Made by a program: the position numbers and the translations under genes. A stretch of 64,000 nucleotides of DNA from Azospirillum oryzae (GTDB lineage: Bacteria > Pseudomonadota > Alphaproteobacteria > Azospirillales > Azospirillaceae): assembly GCF_900177515.1 (NCBI RefSeq), contig NZ_FXAK01000002.1, forward strand, positions 352,001-416,000. Reading direction: 5' to 3'. Position 1 is the first letter of the stretch. The number at the start of each line of letters is the position of its first letter. The notes below the pieces were generated by a model that made no database searches, was not told the DNA's origin, and saw only the letters and a list, made by a program, of their open reading frames with translations. Shown piece by piece: positions 17,006-25,607 of the stretch.

Positions 17006-18387
17006 GCGACCTCCCGCCGTTCGGCACCGGCGGAGACCGGCAGCGGTTTGATCGGCGGCTGCGCCCGCAGGCGCCCCACCCCGTCAGGGCCGGTGCCGAG
17101 GGTGCGGGACAGCAGTTCCGCCGTGGTGGCGCTGCACATGCGGCCCTGGCATCGCCCCATGCCGGCGCGGGTCAGCGCCTTGGCGCGGTTCATCTCGCGC
17201 GCTTGGCCGCTGCGGGCGATCTCGCGAACGGCGCCGGCAGTCACGCCTTCGCAGCGGCAGATCATCGTATCGTCGGCGATGGCGTCGGCCCAGTCCGCCG
17301 GGAAAGGGAAGGCCGCCGACAGGCTGCGGCGAAAGGCGGCGATGCGGGCGAGCCGGCCGTCCAGTTCCTTCACCCGCTTGCCGTCCACCGGCCGGCCGAG
17401 ATCCTCCAGCAGGCCCAGCGCCGCGCGCTCCCCCGCCAGTTCCGCCGCATCGGCACCGGAAATGCCGCTGCCGTCGCCGGCCAGATAGACGCCGGGAACC
17501 GAGCTGCGCCCTGCCCCGTCCCGCTCCGGCAGCCAAGCGCGGTCAGCCTCGTCGAAGCGGAAGCGGCAGCCGGCAAGGTCGGCCAGTTGGGTCTCCGACC
17601 GCAGGCCAAGCCCGAACGCGACGGCGTCGCAACCCGTGCGCCGCTCCTGCCCCCGCGCATCGCGCCAGACCAGCGCCTCGACCCGCTCCGTCCCCTCGGC
17701 GCGCACCGGGCGGATGCCGTTGTGGATCGGCACGCCATGGGCGCGCAGCCAGCCGACGAACAACAGCCCCTTCGCCAGCGTCGCCGGATCGCGCAGCATG
17801 CCGGTGGTGGCGCGGGCCTGGGCGGCGAAGGGCGTGGTGTCGAACACCCCCGCCACCTCGACCCCGGCCTTCAGATACTGGTAGGCGACCAGATAGAGCA
17901 GCGGCCCGGTGCCGAGGAAGGCCACACGCCGGCCGACGGCGCAGCCCTGGAACTTCAGCGCCACCTGCGACCCGCCCAGCGTGAAGACGCCGGGCAGGGT
18001 CCAGCCGGGGAAGGGCAGCACGCGGTCGGTGGCGCCGGTCGCCAGGATCATATGGCTGAAGGGCAGAGTTTCGCTGGCGCCGTCGCACAGCAGGTCGAGC
18101 GCCCCGTCCTCGCAGTTCCACACCAGCGTGCGCGGCCGGTAGTCGATGCGGTCGCGGATCGCTGCCATTGCGCGGTGGACCGCGTCGGCCTTGCCCGCCT
18201 CGAAACCGTACAGGGCCGTCTTCGGCCGGGTGAAGCCGCCGTCAGGAGGCTGTCGGTAGATCTGGCCGCCCCAGCGCGCCGCCTCGTCCACCACCACCGG
18301 CCGCAGTCCGGCGGCGACCAGCCGCTCCGCCGCGCGGATGCCGGCCGGGCCGGCGCCGACGATCACGGGAGGGAGAACTTCGCTCAC
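17002..18387 (-). CDS. FAD/NAD(P)-binding and BFD-like [2Fe-2S] subunit (HcnB/OoxA-like)
   Basis: 461-residue electron-transfer subunit. N-terminal FAD loop VIVGAGPAGIRAAERLVAAG (8-27), LATGATDRVLPFPGWTLPGV, a second dinucleotide loop VAFLGTGPLLYLVAYQYL, and YLAGDGSGISGADAAELAGE. C-terminal BFD-like domain binds a [2Fe-2S] cluster through cysteines in MICRCEGVTAG and MGRCQGRMCSATTAE. Starts at GTG 18387, overlapping the preceding gene by GTGA. This FAD plus C-terminal cluster plan is shared by HcnB, OoxA and LhpF-type proteins; it would pass electrons from the DAO-like subunit towards the respiratory chain. Confidence 0.9.
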   Translation of the reverse strand: MSEVLPPVIVGAGPAGIRAAERLVAAGLRPVVVDEAARWGGQIYRQPPDGGFTRPKTALYGFEAGKADAVHRAMAAIRDRIDYRPRTLVWNCEDGALDLLCDGASETLPFSHMILATGATDRVLPFPGWTLPGVFTLGGSQVALKFQGCAVGRRVAFLGTGPLLYLVAYQYLKAGVEVAGVFDTTPFAAQARATTGMLRDPATLAKGLLFVGWLRAHGVPIHNGIRPVRAEGTERVEALVWRDARGQERRTGCDAVAFGLGLRSETQLADLAGCRFRFDEADRAWLPERDGAGRSSVPGVYLAGDGSGISGADAAELAGERAALGLLEDLGRPVDGKRVKELDGRLARIAAFRRSLSAAFPFPADWADAIADDTMICRCEGVTAGAVREIARSGQAREMNRAKALTRAGMGRCQGRMCSATTAELLSRTLGTGPDGVGRLRAQPPIKPLPVSAGAERREVA

Positions 18388-18674
18388 GACGTCCACTCCC
18401 CGCCGCTCAGCAGGCGCATGCCGTCGGCGATGAAGGTGCCGCAGGCACGCAGCCGCTCGCCCTCCTCCGTCCGCACCCAACAATCCTGACAGGCGCCCAT
18501 CATGCAGAAGCCGGCGCGCGGACTGTCGGCGAACTCCGTCCGGCGCAGCCGCTCGCCATTGGTGAGCATGGCGGTCATGACGGTGTCGCCCTCCAGCGCC
18601 TCCACCGGGCGCCCGTCGAGGGTAAAGCGGACCACGCGCCGGCCCTGTTCGGCCACACGCTGCAGCAAAGCCAT
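18384..18674 (-). CDS. Small (2Fe-2S)-binding subunit (HcnA-like)
   Basis: 96-residue ferredoxin-like protein with four cysteines: three in GFCMMGACQDCWV (about 57, 62, 65) and one in LRACGTFIADG (about 77), the plant-type/SoxA-delta pattern of HcnA and opine oxidase small subunits. Preceded by the RFTLDGRPVEALEGDTVMTAML strand-helix common to the family. It is the first of the three dehydrogenase genes, 42 bp after the permease stop, and overlaps the next by 4 nt. Confidence 0.9.
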   Translation of the reverse strand: MALLQRVAEQGRRVVRFTLDGRPVEALEGDTVMTAMLTNGERLRRTEFADSPRAGFCMMGACQDCWVRTEEGERLRACGTFIADGMRLLSGGEWTS

Positions 18675-18716
18675 GATGACTGGTCTCCGAGGAGAAAGGA
18701 CGGCCGGAACGGGAAC

Positions 18717-19511
18717 TCAGTGCTGGCCGACCAGGATGCGGTCCAACCCATAGACGCGGTCGAGCAGAAGAACGGCGACCGCGGTGATGCCGATGATCAG
18801 CGCCGACACCGCCGCCATCATCGGATCGATGGATTCGGTGGCGTACATGTACATCCGCACCGGCAGCGTCACCGTGGACGGCGAGGTGATGAAGATGGAC
18901 ATGGTCAGCTCGTCGAAGCTGTTGATGAAGGCGATCAGCCAGCCGCCGGTAACGCCGGGCAGGATCATCGGCAGGGTGACGCGGCGGAACACCGTGGCCT
19001 CGCTGGCGCCCAGCGAGAAGGCTGCCTGCTCCACGCTGCGGTCGAAGCCGGAAATCGCGGCGATCAGCAGGCGCATCACATAGGGTGTGACGATCACGAT
19101 GTGCGCCGCCACCAGCCAGGCGAAGCTGCCCGTCGCACCCACAATGGCGAACAGCCGCAGCATGGCGACGCCCAGCACCAGATGCGGGATGATCAGCGGC
19201 GACAGGAACAGCGCGTTCAGGAATCCGCGGCCGGGAAACTCCCAGCGCGTGATGGCGAGCGAGGCCGGCACCGCCAGCACCACCGCCAGCGTCGCCGACA
19301 GCACGGCGAGCCACAGGCTGTTCCAGAAGGACTGGACGAAATCCGGATGGTGGAACACCGCGTCGAACCAGCGCAGCGAGAAGCCGTTGGTCGGCAGCGA
19401 CAGCGTGTTCTCCGGCGTGAAGGCGACGAGGCAGACGATGGCCAGCGGCGCCAGCATGAAGATGACGACCAGCGTATGAAAAATCAGGGCGACGGGTCCG
19501 TTGCGGGTCAT
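18717..19511 (-). CDS. Pot-type ABC transporter permease (PotC-like)
   Basis: Second membrane subunit of the importer, 264 residues and about six helices. EAA loop for ATPase contact is ASEATVFRRVTLPMILPGV around residue 175; TPENTLSLPTNGFSLRWFD near residue 33 is the usual PotC-like periplasmic segment. Starts 7 bp after the PotB-like stop. Cargo unknown; linkage to the oxidoreductase genes suggests a small amine, amino-acid derivative or opine. Confidence 0.93.
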   Translation of the reverse strand: MTRNGPVALIFHTLVVIFMLAPLAIVCLVAFTPENTLSLPTNGFSLRWFDAVFHHPDFVQSFWNSLWLAVLSATLAVVLAVPASLAITRWEFPGRGFLNALFLSPLIIPHLVLGVAMLRLFAIVGATGSFAWLVAAHIVIVTPYVMRLLIAAISGFDRSVEQAAFSLGASEATVFRRVTLPMILPGVTGGWLIAFINSFDELTMSIFITSPSTVTLPVRMYMYATESIDPMMAAVSALIIGITAVAVLLLDRVYGLDRILVGQH

Positions 19512-19518
19512 GGCATCC

Positions 19519-20424
19519 TCACCCCAGCCGGCGGCGGTAATGGCCTTCCACCAGACGGTGGTAGGTCAGCATGACGATCAGGTTGGCGATCAGCAGCAAT
19601 GCGGCGACCGCGGCACCCATCGGCCAGTTCAGGTCGCTGAGATACTGATCGTAGACCACCGTCGCGACCATCTTCAGCCGCCGCCCGCCGAGCAGGCCGG
19701 GGATGGCGAAGGCGCTTGCGCTGAGGCCGAAGACGATCAGGCTTCCCGACAGGATGCCGGGGAGGATCTGCGGTGCCACCACCCGGACGATCGCCGTGCC
19801 GCGCGAGGCGCCGAAGGACAGCGCCGCCTGCTCCACCGCCGGATCAAGCTTCTGCAGCGAGGTCCAGACCGGGATGACCATGAAGGGCAGCATGACGTGG
19901 ACCAGCGCCACGATCACCGTGCCTTCGGTGTAGAGCAGCCGCATGCGGCCGATGCCGAACGCCATCAGCGCGGCGTTCACCGGCCCCTCCGGCCCCAGCA
20001 GCATGCTCCAGCCGAAGGCGCGCACGACGACGGAGACCAGCAGCGGCGCCAGGATCACCAGCAGGAAGATCGACCGCCAGGGATTGCTCATCCGGCTGAG
20101 GATGTAGGCCTCCGGCACGCCGATCACCACGCAGATGACGGTCGCCAGCGCCGAAATCCGGAAGGTGCGAAGGAAGATTTCCAGATAATACTCGTCGGTC
20201 AGGACCGACAGGTAATGCTCCAGCGTGAAGCCGCCGGTGCGCCCGGTCGCATAGTCGAACTGGTTGAAGGACAAGAGCGCCGTCAGGAACAGCGGGATCA
20301 GCACCAGTGCTGCGAACAGCAGGACCGCCGGGGCCGACAGGAACAGCGGCGCGGTGGGAAAGCGGCGTTCCGGCGTCTCGTCGCCGGACGCCGCGGGCGC
20401 CGCTTCGGGAACGGTGGCGCTCAT
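19519..20424 (-). CDS. Pot-type ABC transporter permease (PotB-like)
   Basis: First membrane subunit, 301 residues. A 40-residue Ala/Pro/Glu-rich cytoplasmic N-terminus precedes six helices; the EAA loop is FGASRGTAIVRVVAPQILPGIL near residue 205. ATG 20424 overlaps the ATPase stop (ATGA), favouring it over the longer in-frame extension inside the ATPase gene. Confidence 0.93.
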   Translation of the reverse strand: MSATVPEAAPAASGDETPERRFPTAPLFLSAPAVLLFAALVLIPLFLTALLSFNQFDYATGRTGGFTLEHYLSVLTDEYYLEIFLRTFRISALATVICVVIGVPEAYILSRMSNPWRSIFLLVILAPLLVSVVVRAFGWSMLLGPEGPVNAALMAFGIGRMRLLYTEGTVIVALVHVMLPFMVIPVWTSLQKLDPAVEQAALSFGASRGTAIVRVVAPQILPGILSGSLIVFGLSASAFAIPGLLGGRRLKMVATVVYDQYLSDLNWPMGAAVAALLLIANLIVMLTYHRLVEGHYRRRLG

Positions 20425-21515
20425 CCCGTCACCTCGAGCGCCACATCCGGCGCCTCCGCCATGGCACCGCGATGGACGCGCACGACCGACGGCGACCATT
20501 CCAGCCCGACCGTCGCGCCCTGCTCCGCCGGGGTGGAGCCGTCATTCGGCGTCACCACCATCAGCGTGCCGAGCGGCCCGTCGATGTGATAGAGCCACTG
20601 GCTGCCCAGGAAGAAGCGGTCGGCGACACGGCCGGTCAGCAGCCCGTTCGTCGGGACGGTCAGGTGCAACTTCTCCGGCCGGATGCACAGCGTCACCGTC
20701 TCGCCCACCGACAGGCCGGCGGCCTCCACCGGCACGGCGATGCCGGCCAGCGACACCGTGGCGCCGGCACCGGTGGCCGTGGTCACCTTGCCCGGCAGCA
20801 GGTTGGTCTTGCCGACGAAGCGGGAGATGAACTCCGTCTCCGGATGCTCGTAGATGCGGTAGGGCTGGTCGATCTGGGTGATGCGCCCGGCCTCCATCAC
20901 CACGACGCGGTCGCTGATCGAGAAAGCTTCCGCCTGATCGTGGGTGACCATCACGGTGGTGGTGCCGACCTTGCGCTGAATCTCGCGCAGTTCGAACTGC
21001 ATCGCCTCGCGCAGCTTGGCATCCAGGTTCGACAGCGGCTCGTCCAGCAGCAGCACCGGTGGGCGGATGACCAGCGCGCGTGCCAGGGCCACGCGCTGGC
21101 GCTGGCCGCCGGACAGTTCGCGCGGATAGCGCTTGGCGTAGGGCGAGAGGTGGACCAGCGACAGCGCCTCTTCCACCCGCGGCTTGCGCTCGCCCTTGGG
21201 CACGCGCTGCATTTCCAGCCCGAAGCTGACATTGTCGAACACGGTCATGTGCGGGAACAGCGCGTAGCTCTGGAACACGATGCCCAGCCCGCGGCTGTTC
21301 GCCTTGGCCCGCGTGATGTCGCGGCCGTCCAGACGGATCGTGCCGGCCGACGGCTCGACGAAACCGGCGATCATCTGCAGGGTCGTGGTCTTGCCGCAGC
21401 CCGAGGGGCCGAGCAGAGAGACGAACTCCCCCTTTTCCACCGACAGCGAGACATCGCCCACCGCGGTCAGCGGGCCGTAACGCTTGGTGATGTTTTTCAA
21501 TTCGAGGAACGACAC
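20421..21515 (-). CDS. Pot-type ABC transporter ATPase (PotA-like)
   Basis: 364-residue energising subunit of the importer. Walker A GPSGCGKTT near 36-44, Q-loop FQSYALFPHMTVFDNV, signature LSGGQRQRVALARAL, Walker B VLLLDEPLSNLDAKLR, switch histidine in VTHDQAEAFSISD, then a C-terminal TOBE regulatory domain (after about 240) with CIRPEKLHL. First gene of the seven-gene leftward operon; its promoter lies in the 188-bp gap shared with iclR, which contains two palindromic operator-like sites. Confidence 0.96.
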   Translation of the reverse strand: MSFLELKNITKRYGPLTAVGDVSLSVEKGEFVSLLGPSGCGKTTTLQMIAGFVEPSAGTIRLDGRDITRAKANSRGLGIVFQSYALFPHMTVFDNVSFGLEMQRVPKGERKPRVEEALSLVHLSPYAKRYPRELSGGQRQRVALARALVIRPPVLLLDEPLSNLDAKLREAMQFELREIQRKVGTTTVMVTHDQAEAFSISDRVVVMEAGRITQIDQPYRIYEHPETEFISRFVGKTNLLPGKVTTATGAGATVSLAGIAVPVEAAGLSVGETVTLCIRPEKLHLTVPTNGLLTGRVADRFFLGSQWLYHIDGPLGTLMVVTPNDGSTPAEQGATVGLEWSPSVVRVHRGAMAEAPDVALEVTG

Positions 21516-21613
21516 GGGGGAATTCTCCCTCTTGCGACAATTGGCCCCGGTCTCCGGGCCTCACCTGTTGCCCCGATGGTTCCGCTGCGCCCCCGGTCGC
21601 GTCAATCCGGTTT

Positions 21614-21658
21614 TTCCATAGACAGAAAAGATTTTGCAAAAGCTTCCGATATACGGAA
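21614..21658. promoter_or_regulatory. Two IclR-type operator-like palindromes
   Basis: Site 2, TTCCG-ATATA-CGGAA (21644-21658), is a perfect 15-bp palindrome. Site 1, TTCC-ATAGACA-GAAA (21614-21628), has the same arms with one mismatch. Centres are exactly 30 bp apart, about three helical turns. IclR-family proteins commonly bind such TTCC/GGAA palindromes as dimer pairs. Site 2 lies within the spacer of a possible iclR promoter (TTGCAA 21634-21639, AATAGA 21657-21662), suggesting autoregulation along with control of the divergent transporter operon. Confidence 0.6.
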
Positions 21659-21703
21659 TAGATGGGGCAGCAAACATCACCGACTTTCAGGCCGAGGCTG
21701 AAA

Positions 21704-22561
21704 ATGAGCGCCGACACCCGCAGCAAGGGGAACGAGAACGCCGGGGCCGACGAGGCGGGCGGTAAGTCCAGCCTGCAGCGGGGGCTGGCGATCCTGCGCC
21801 TGCTCGCCTCCTCCAATGAAACGGGGGCGCGACTGACCGACATCTCGCGCGCCCTCGACCTCACCCCGCCGACCGTCCACCGTCTGCTGAAGATCCTGGT
21901 GGAAGAGGGGATGGCGGAGGCCGACAAGGCGACCAAGCGCTACCGACTGGGCATCGACCTGTTCGGTCTGGCGGCCCAGGCCGGCAACCCGAACAACCTG
22001 CGCGACATCTGCCGGCCGATCCTGCTGCGCCTGTCGGCGACCCTGCGCGACACCATCTTCCTGCTGGTGCGTAGCGGCTTCGACGCGGTGTGCCTCGACC
22101 GCAGCGAGGGGCCCTTCCCCATCCGCTCCTTCACCGGCGACATCGGCGGCCGGGTGACTCTGGGCGTCGGCCAGGGCAGCCTCGCCATCATGGCCTTCCT
22201 GCACGAGGAGGAGCGGGAGGAGGTGATCCGCTTCAACCTGCCGCGCATGCAGGGCGTGGGCATCATCGACGAGGTGTATCTGCGCACGGAGATCGCGCGG
22301 GTGCGTGATCTCGGCTATGCCAGCCGCTCCACCGGACTGCTGCCGGGCATGTCGGGCGTGGCGGTGCCGGTGCTTGACCGCGACGGCCATGCGGTGGCCG
22401 CGCTCAGCGTCGGCACGATCAGCGAGCGGCTGAACGAGGAACGGCTGCCGGTGGTGGTCGACATCCTGAAGCGCGAATCCGCCGCCATCAGCCGCCAGTT
22501 GAACCCCTTCGACCCCGTCCTCCGCCGACCGGCGGCGATCCTGGGAGGCGGCCCGGCGTGA
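21704..22561 (+). CDS. IclR-family transcriptional regulator
   Basis: 285 residues from ATG 21704 (GAGG ten bases upstream); an ATG at 21662 has no ribosome site and touches the operator. N-terminal winged helix ([13 protein letters not shown] then [22 protein letters not shown], about 28-75) and C-terminal IclR effector domain with [52 protein letters not shown] and [12 protein letters not shown]. Divergent from the Pot/dehydrogenase operon, so it most likely controls it in response to the substrate. Its stop overlaps the next small gene. Confidence 0.94.
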   Translation: MSADTRSKGNENAGADEAGGKSSLQRGLAILRLLASSNETGARLTDISRALDLTPPTVHRLLKILVEEGMAEADKATKRYRLGIDLFGLAAQAGNPNNLRDICRPILLRLSATLRDTIFLLVRSGFDAVCLDRSEGPFPIRSFTGDIGGRVTLGVGQGSLAIMAFLHEEEREEVIRFNLPRMQGVGIIDEVYLRTEIARVRDLGYASRSTGLLPGMSGVAVPVLDRDGHAVAALSVGTISERLNEERLPVVVDILKRESAAISRQLNPFDPVLRRPAAILGGGPA

Positions 22562-22737
22562 GGGGCGTGAAGAAGGGCGACCTGCCGGCCAAGACCTGCC
22601 CCGTCTGCAGCCGTCCGTTCACATGGCGCAAGAAGTGGGAGCGGGTGTGGGACGAGGTGAAATACTGCTCCGACCGCTGCCGTGCCGATGCCAGAAAGCA
22701 CGGTCAGGCATCGGAAGGCGGCACGCCGCGATCCTGA
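22558..22737 (+). CDS. DUF2256 domain protein (small zinc-finger-like)
   Basis: 59-residue basic protein of unknown role, too short to be noticed by length alone. Two CxxC-type pairs, [10 protein letters not shown] and [13 protein letters not shown], with [13 protein letters not shown] between them, are the DUF2256 hallmark and suggest one bound zinc. GTG start at 22558 overlaps the iclR stop (GTGA). DUF2256 genes are often found next to photolyase/cryptochrome-related genes; none is present here. Confidence 0.85.
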   Translation: MRGVKKGDLPAKTCPVCSRPFTWRKKWERVWDEVKYCSDRCRADARKHGQASEGGTPRS

Positions 22738-22980
22738 CCGGATCGCCAAGAAGAGTTGCCCCTTTTTCAATCACATGCCAGCATTCTGACCGGCAGGGTG
22801 ACAGCGTCCGCAAGGCGGGTGGCGGTTCCGGCCGATGGCATTTCCGTTGCACATGCATGCGCGGCACGCACGGGTCCATGGAATTGGGGAAGCATTCCCG
22901 GGTATTCAGGTTCCGGCGGGTCGACCGCTCTGCTGCCAATGACTGCAGCCAACGATACTCAGCGACGAAGGGGACTCACG

Positions 22981-24021
22981 ATGTCGGTTCGGGGGACGGG
23001 GGATCGGGCGATGACGGGTTCGGGAATGACGCGCCGCGCGGTGCTGTGCGGCGTGGCCGCGGTCGCATTCGCGGCGGCTGCCGGCGGCTCCCTGCCGGCA
23101 TATGCGCAGAGCAAGCTGAAGGTCGCCGGCATCTACACCGTGCCGATCGAGCAGCAGTGGGTCAGCCGCATCCATGTCGCGCTGAAGGCCGCCGCCGACC
23201 GTGGCGACATCGAGTATGTCTGGGCCGAGTCGGTCGCCAACACCGACTATGAGCGCGTGATGCGCCAGTATGCCGAAGCCGGCCAGCAGCTGGTTTTCGG
23301 CGAGGTGTTCGGGGTGGAGCGCGCCGCCCGCGCCGTCGCCAAGGACTATCCGAAGACCGCCTTCGTCATGGGCTCCAGCTTCAAGCCGCAGGAGCCGAAC
23401 TTCTCGGTCTTCGACAACTACATCCAGGAGCCGGCCTATCTCAGCGGCATGGTCGCCGGCGGCATGACCAAGTCGAACATCATCGGCATGGTCGGCGGCT
23501 ACCCGATCCCCGAGGTGAACCGCCTGATGAACGCCTTCATGGAAGGCGCCAAGGAGGTCAACCCGCAGGTCAAGTTCTCGGTCAGCTTCATCGGCTCCTG
23601 GTTCGACCCACCCAAGGCCAAGGAAGCCGCCTTCGCCATGATCGACCGCGGCGCCGACGTGATGTATGCCGAGCGCTTCGGCGTGTCCGACGCCGCCAAG
23701 GAGCGCAAGGTGCTCGCCATCGGCAACGTCATCGACACCCAGCCGCAATATCCCGACACCGTCGTCGCCAGCGCCCTGTGGCACATGGAACCGTCGGTGG
23801 AGCGCGCCATCGCCGCGGTGAAGGCCGGCACCTACAAGGCCGAGGATTACGGCCCCTACAGCATGATGGCGCACAAGGGCTCCAGCCTGGCGCCGCTCGG
23901 CACCTTCGAGTCGAAGGTTCCCGATGCCATCAAGGCGAAGGTGAAGGAGCGCGAGCAGCAGATCCGCGACGGCAAGTTCACCGTGAAGGTCAACGACGCC
24001 GAGCCGAAGTCGACGATGTGA
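22981..24021 (+). CDS. BMP-family nucleoside-type binding protein of ABC importer
   Basis: Periplasmic substrate-binding protein (PnrA/BmpA/Med family), 346 residues. The N-terminus has a twin-arginine-like stretch MTRRAVLCGVAAVAFAAAAG and a cleavage site after AYAQ, so Tat or Sec export. Mature part begins LKVAGIYTVPIEQQWVSRIH, with FGEVFGVERAARAVAKDYP, FDNYIQEPAYLSGMVAGG and IGMVGGYPIPEVNRLMNAF. First gene of a five-gene importer/deaminase operon and the binding protein missing from the 1178-6727 locus. GGGG about seven bases before ATG 22981; a start at 23014 or 23026 is also possible. Confidence 0.92.
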   Translation: MSVRGTGDRAMTGSGMTRRAVLCGVAAVAFAAAAGGSLPAYAQSKLKVAGIYTVPIEQQWVSRIHVALKAAADRGDIEYVWAESVANTDYERVMRQYAEAGQQLVFGEVFGVERAARAVAKDYPKTAFVMGSSFKPQEPNFSVFDNYIQEPAYLSGMVAGGMTKSNIIGMVGGYPIPEVNRLMNAFMEGAKEVNPQVKFSVSFIGSWFDPPKAKEAAFAMIDRGADVMYAERFGVSDAAKERKVLAIGNVIDTQPQYPDTVVASALWHMEPSVERAIAAVKAGTYKAEDYGPYSMMAHKGSSLAPLGTFESKVPDAIKAKVKEREQQIRDGKFTVKVNDAEPKSTM

Positions 24022-24038
24022 CGCCCGGCGCATCTCCA

Positions 24039-25607
24039 ATGTCATCACCCGTGAAAGGCGGGCCGGAGGTCGTCCTCCGGCTCGCCGGCATCTCCAAGCG
24101 GTTCGGCCCGCTGCTCGCCAACGACGACATTTCGCTGACGCTGCGCGCCGGCGAAGTGCTGGCCCTGCTGGGTGAGAATGGCGCCGGCAAGACCACCTTG
24201 ATGAACATCCTCTTCGGCCATTACGTCGCCGACGAGGGGACCATCGAGGCGTTCGGCCGCCCGCTGCCGCCCGGTTCGCCCCGCGCGGCGCTGGAGGCCG
24301 GCATCGGCATGGTCCACCAGCATTTCACCCTGGCGGACAACCTGTCGGTGCTGGACAACATCGCGGTCGGGACCGAATCGCTGTGGCGCTGGCGCTCCGA
24401 CCGGGGTGCCGCCCGCCGCCGGCTGCTCGACCTCTCCCAGCGCTTCGGGCTGGAGGTGCGGCCGGACGCGCTGGTCGGCGACCTGTCGGTCGGCGAGCGC
24501 CAGCGGGTCGAGATCCTCAAGGCTCTCTACCGCGACGCCCGCATCCTGATCCTGGACGAGCCGACCGCGGTGCTGACCCCGCAGGAATCGGCCGGGCTGT
24601 TCGACACGCTGCGCAAGCTGACCGCCGACGGCCTCGCCGTCGTCTTCATCAGCCACAAGATGAACGAGGTCTTCGCCGCCAGCGACACCGTCGCCGTTCT
24701 GCGCGCCGGCAAGCTGGTCGCCACCCACGCCACCGCCTCCACCGACCGCGCCAGACTGGCCGAGCTGATGGTCGGCCGCAGCGTCAAGCCGCCGGCCCCC
24801 ACCCCGCTCAGCCCCGGCGAGCCGGTGCTGGAACTGGCGGGCGTCACCGTCGCCTCCGGCCATGGCCGTCCGCTGCTGGACGGGGTCGACCTGACGGTGC
24901 GGCGCCATCAGGTGGTCGGCATCGCCGGCGTGTCCGGCAACGGTCAGACCGCGCTGGCCGAGCTGGTCAGCGGCCTGATCCGCCCCGAGTCCGGCCGGCT
25001 GTCCTTGAAGGGCAGCGTGGTCGAGCATGGCGACCCGGCCGATATGGTCCGGCGCGGCGTCGCCCGCATCCCGGAGGACCGCCACAGCGCCGGTCTGGTC
25101 GGCGCCATGGCGGTGTGGGAGAACCTGATCGCCGAGCGCTATCACGATGCCGCCTTCTCCCGCTTCGGCGTGCTGCGGCGAGGGGCCGCACGGACTTACG
25201 CCCGCAAGGTGATCGAGGAGTTCGACGTCCGCTGCCCCGGCCCGGATGCCCGGACACAGCTGCTGTCGGGCGGCAACATGCAGAAGCTGATCCTGGGCCG
25301 CACTCTGGCCCATGGGCCGGACCTGATCCTGGCGAGCCAGCCGACGCGCGGGCTCGACATCGGCGCGGTGTCCTATGTGCACAGCCGGCTGCTCGACGCC
25401 CGCGCCGCCGGGGCCGGCGTGCTGCTGATCTCCGAGGATCTGGACGAAATCCTGGCGCTGGCCGACTGCGTGACCGTCGCCTATCACGGGCGCCTCACCC
25501 CGCTGCTGCCGCATGACCGGGTTTCGGTCAGCCAACTCGGCCTGCTGATGGCCGGGCATTGGGACATCCTGCGCGACATCCTGCCGGAGACTGTTCATGC
25601 GGCTTGA
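24039..25607 (+). CDS. Nucleoside-type ABC importer ATPase (two ABC domains)
   Basis: 522 residues with tandem nucleotide-binding domains, as in NupO/YufO/RnsB. Domain 1: Walker A GENGAGKTTLMN near 45, signature LSVGERQRVEILKAL, Walker B ILILDEPTAVLTPQE. Domain 2: degenerate Walker A VSGNGQTALAELVSG, LSGGNMQKLILGRTL and LILASQPTRGLDIGA; the Walker B carboxylate after LILA is replaced by Ser/Gln, typical of the second half in this family. Follows the binding protein by 17 bp and overlaps the next permease by 11 nt. Confidence 0.95.
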   Translation: MSSPVKGGPEVVLRLAGISKRFGPLLANDDISLTLRAGEVLALLGENGAGKTTLMNILFGHYVADEGTIEAFGRPLPPGSPRAALEAGIGMVHQHFTLADNLSVLDNIAVGTESLWRWRSDRGAARRRLLDLSQRFGLEVRPDALVGDLSVGERQRVEILKALYRDARILILDEPTAVLTPQESAGLFDTLRKLTADGLAVVFISHKMNEVFAASDTVAVLRAGKLVATHATASTDRARLAELMVGRSVKPPAPTPLSPGEPVLELAGVTVASGHGRPLLDGVDLTVRRHQVVGIAGVSGNGQTALAELVSGLIRPESGRLSLKGSVVEHGDPADMVRRGVARIPEDRHSAGLVGAMAVWENLIAERYHDAAFSRFGVLRRGAARTYARKVIEEFDVRCPGPDARTQLLSGGNMQKLILGRTLAHGPDLILASQPTRGLDIGAVSYVHSRLLDARAAGAGVLLISEDLDEILALADCVTVAYHGRLTPLLPHDRVSVSQLGLLMAGHWDILRDILPETVHAA

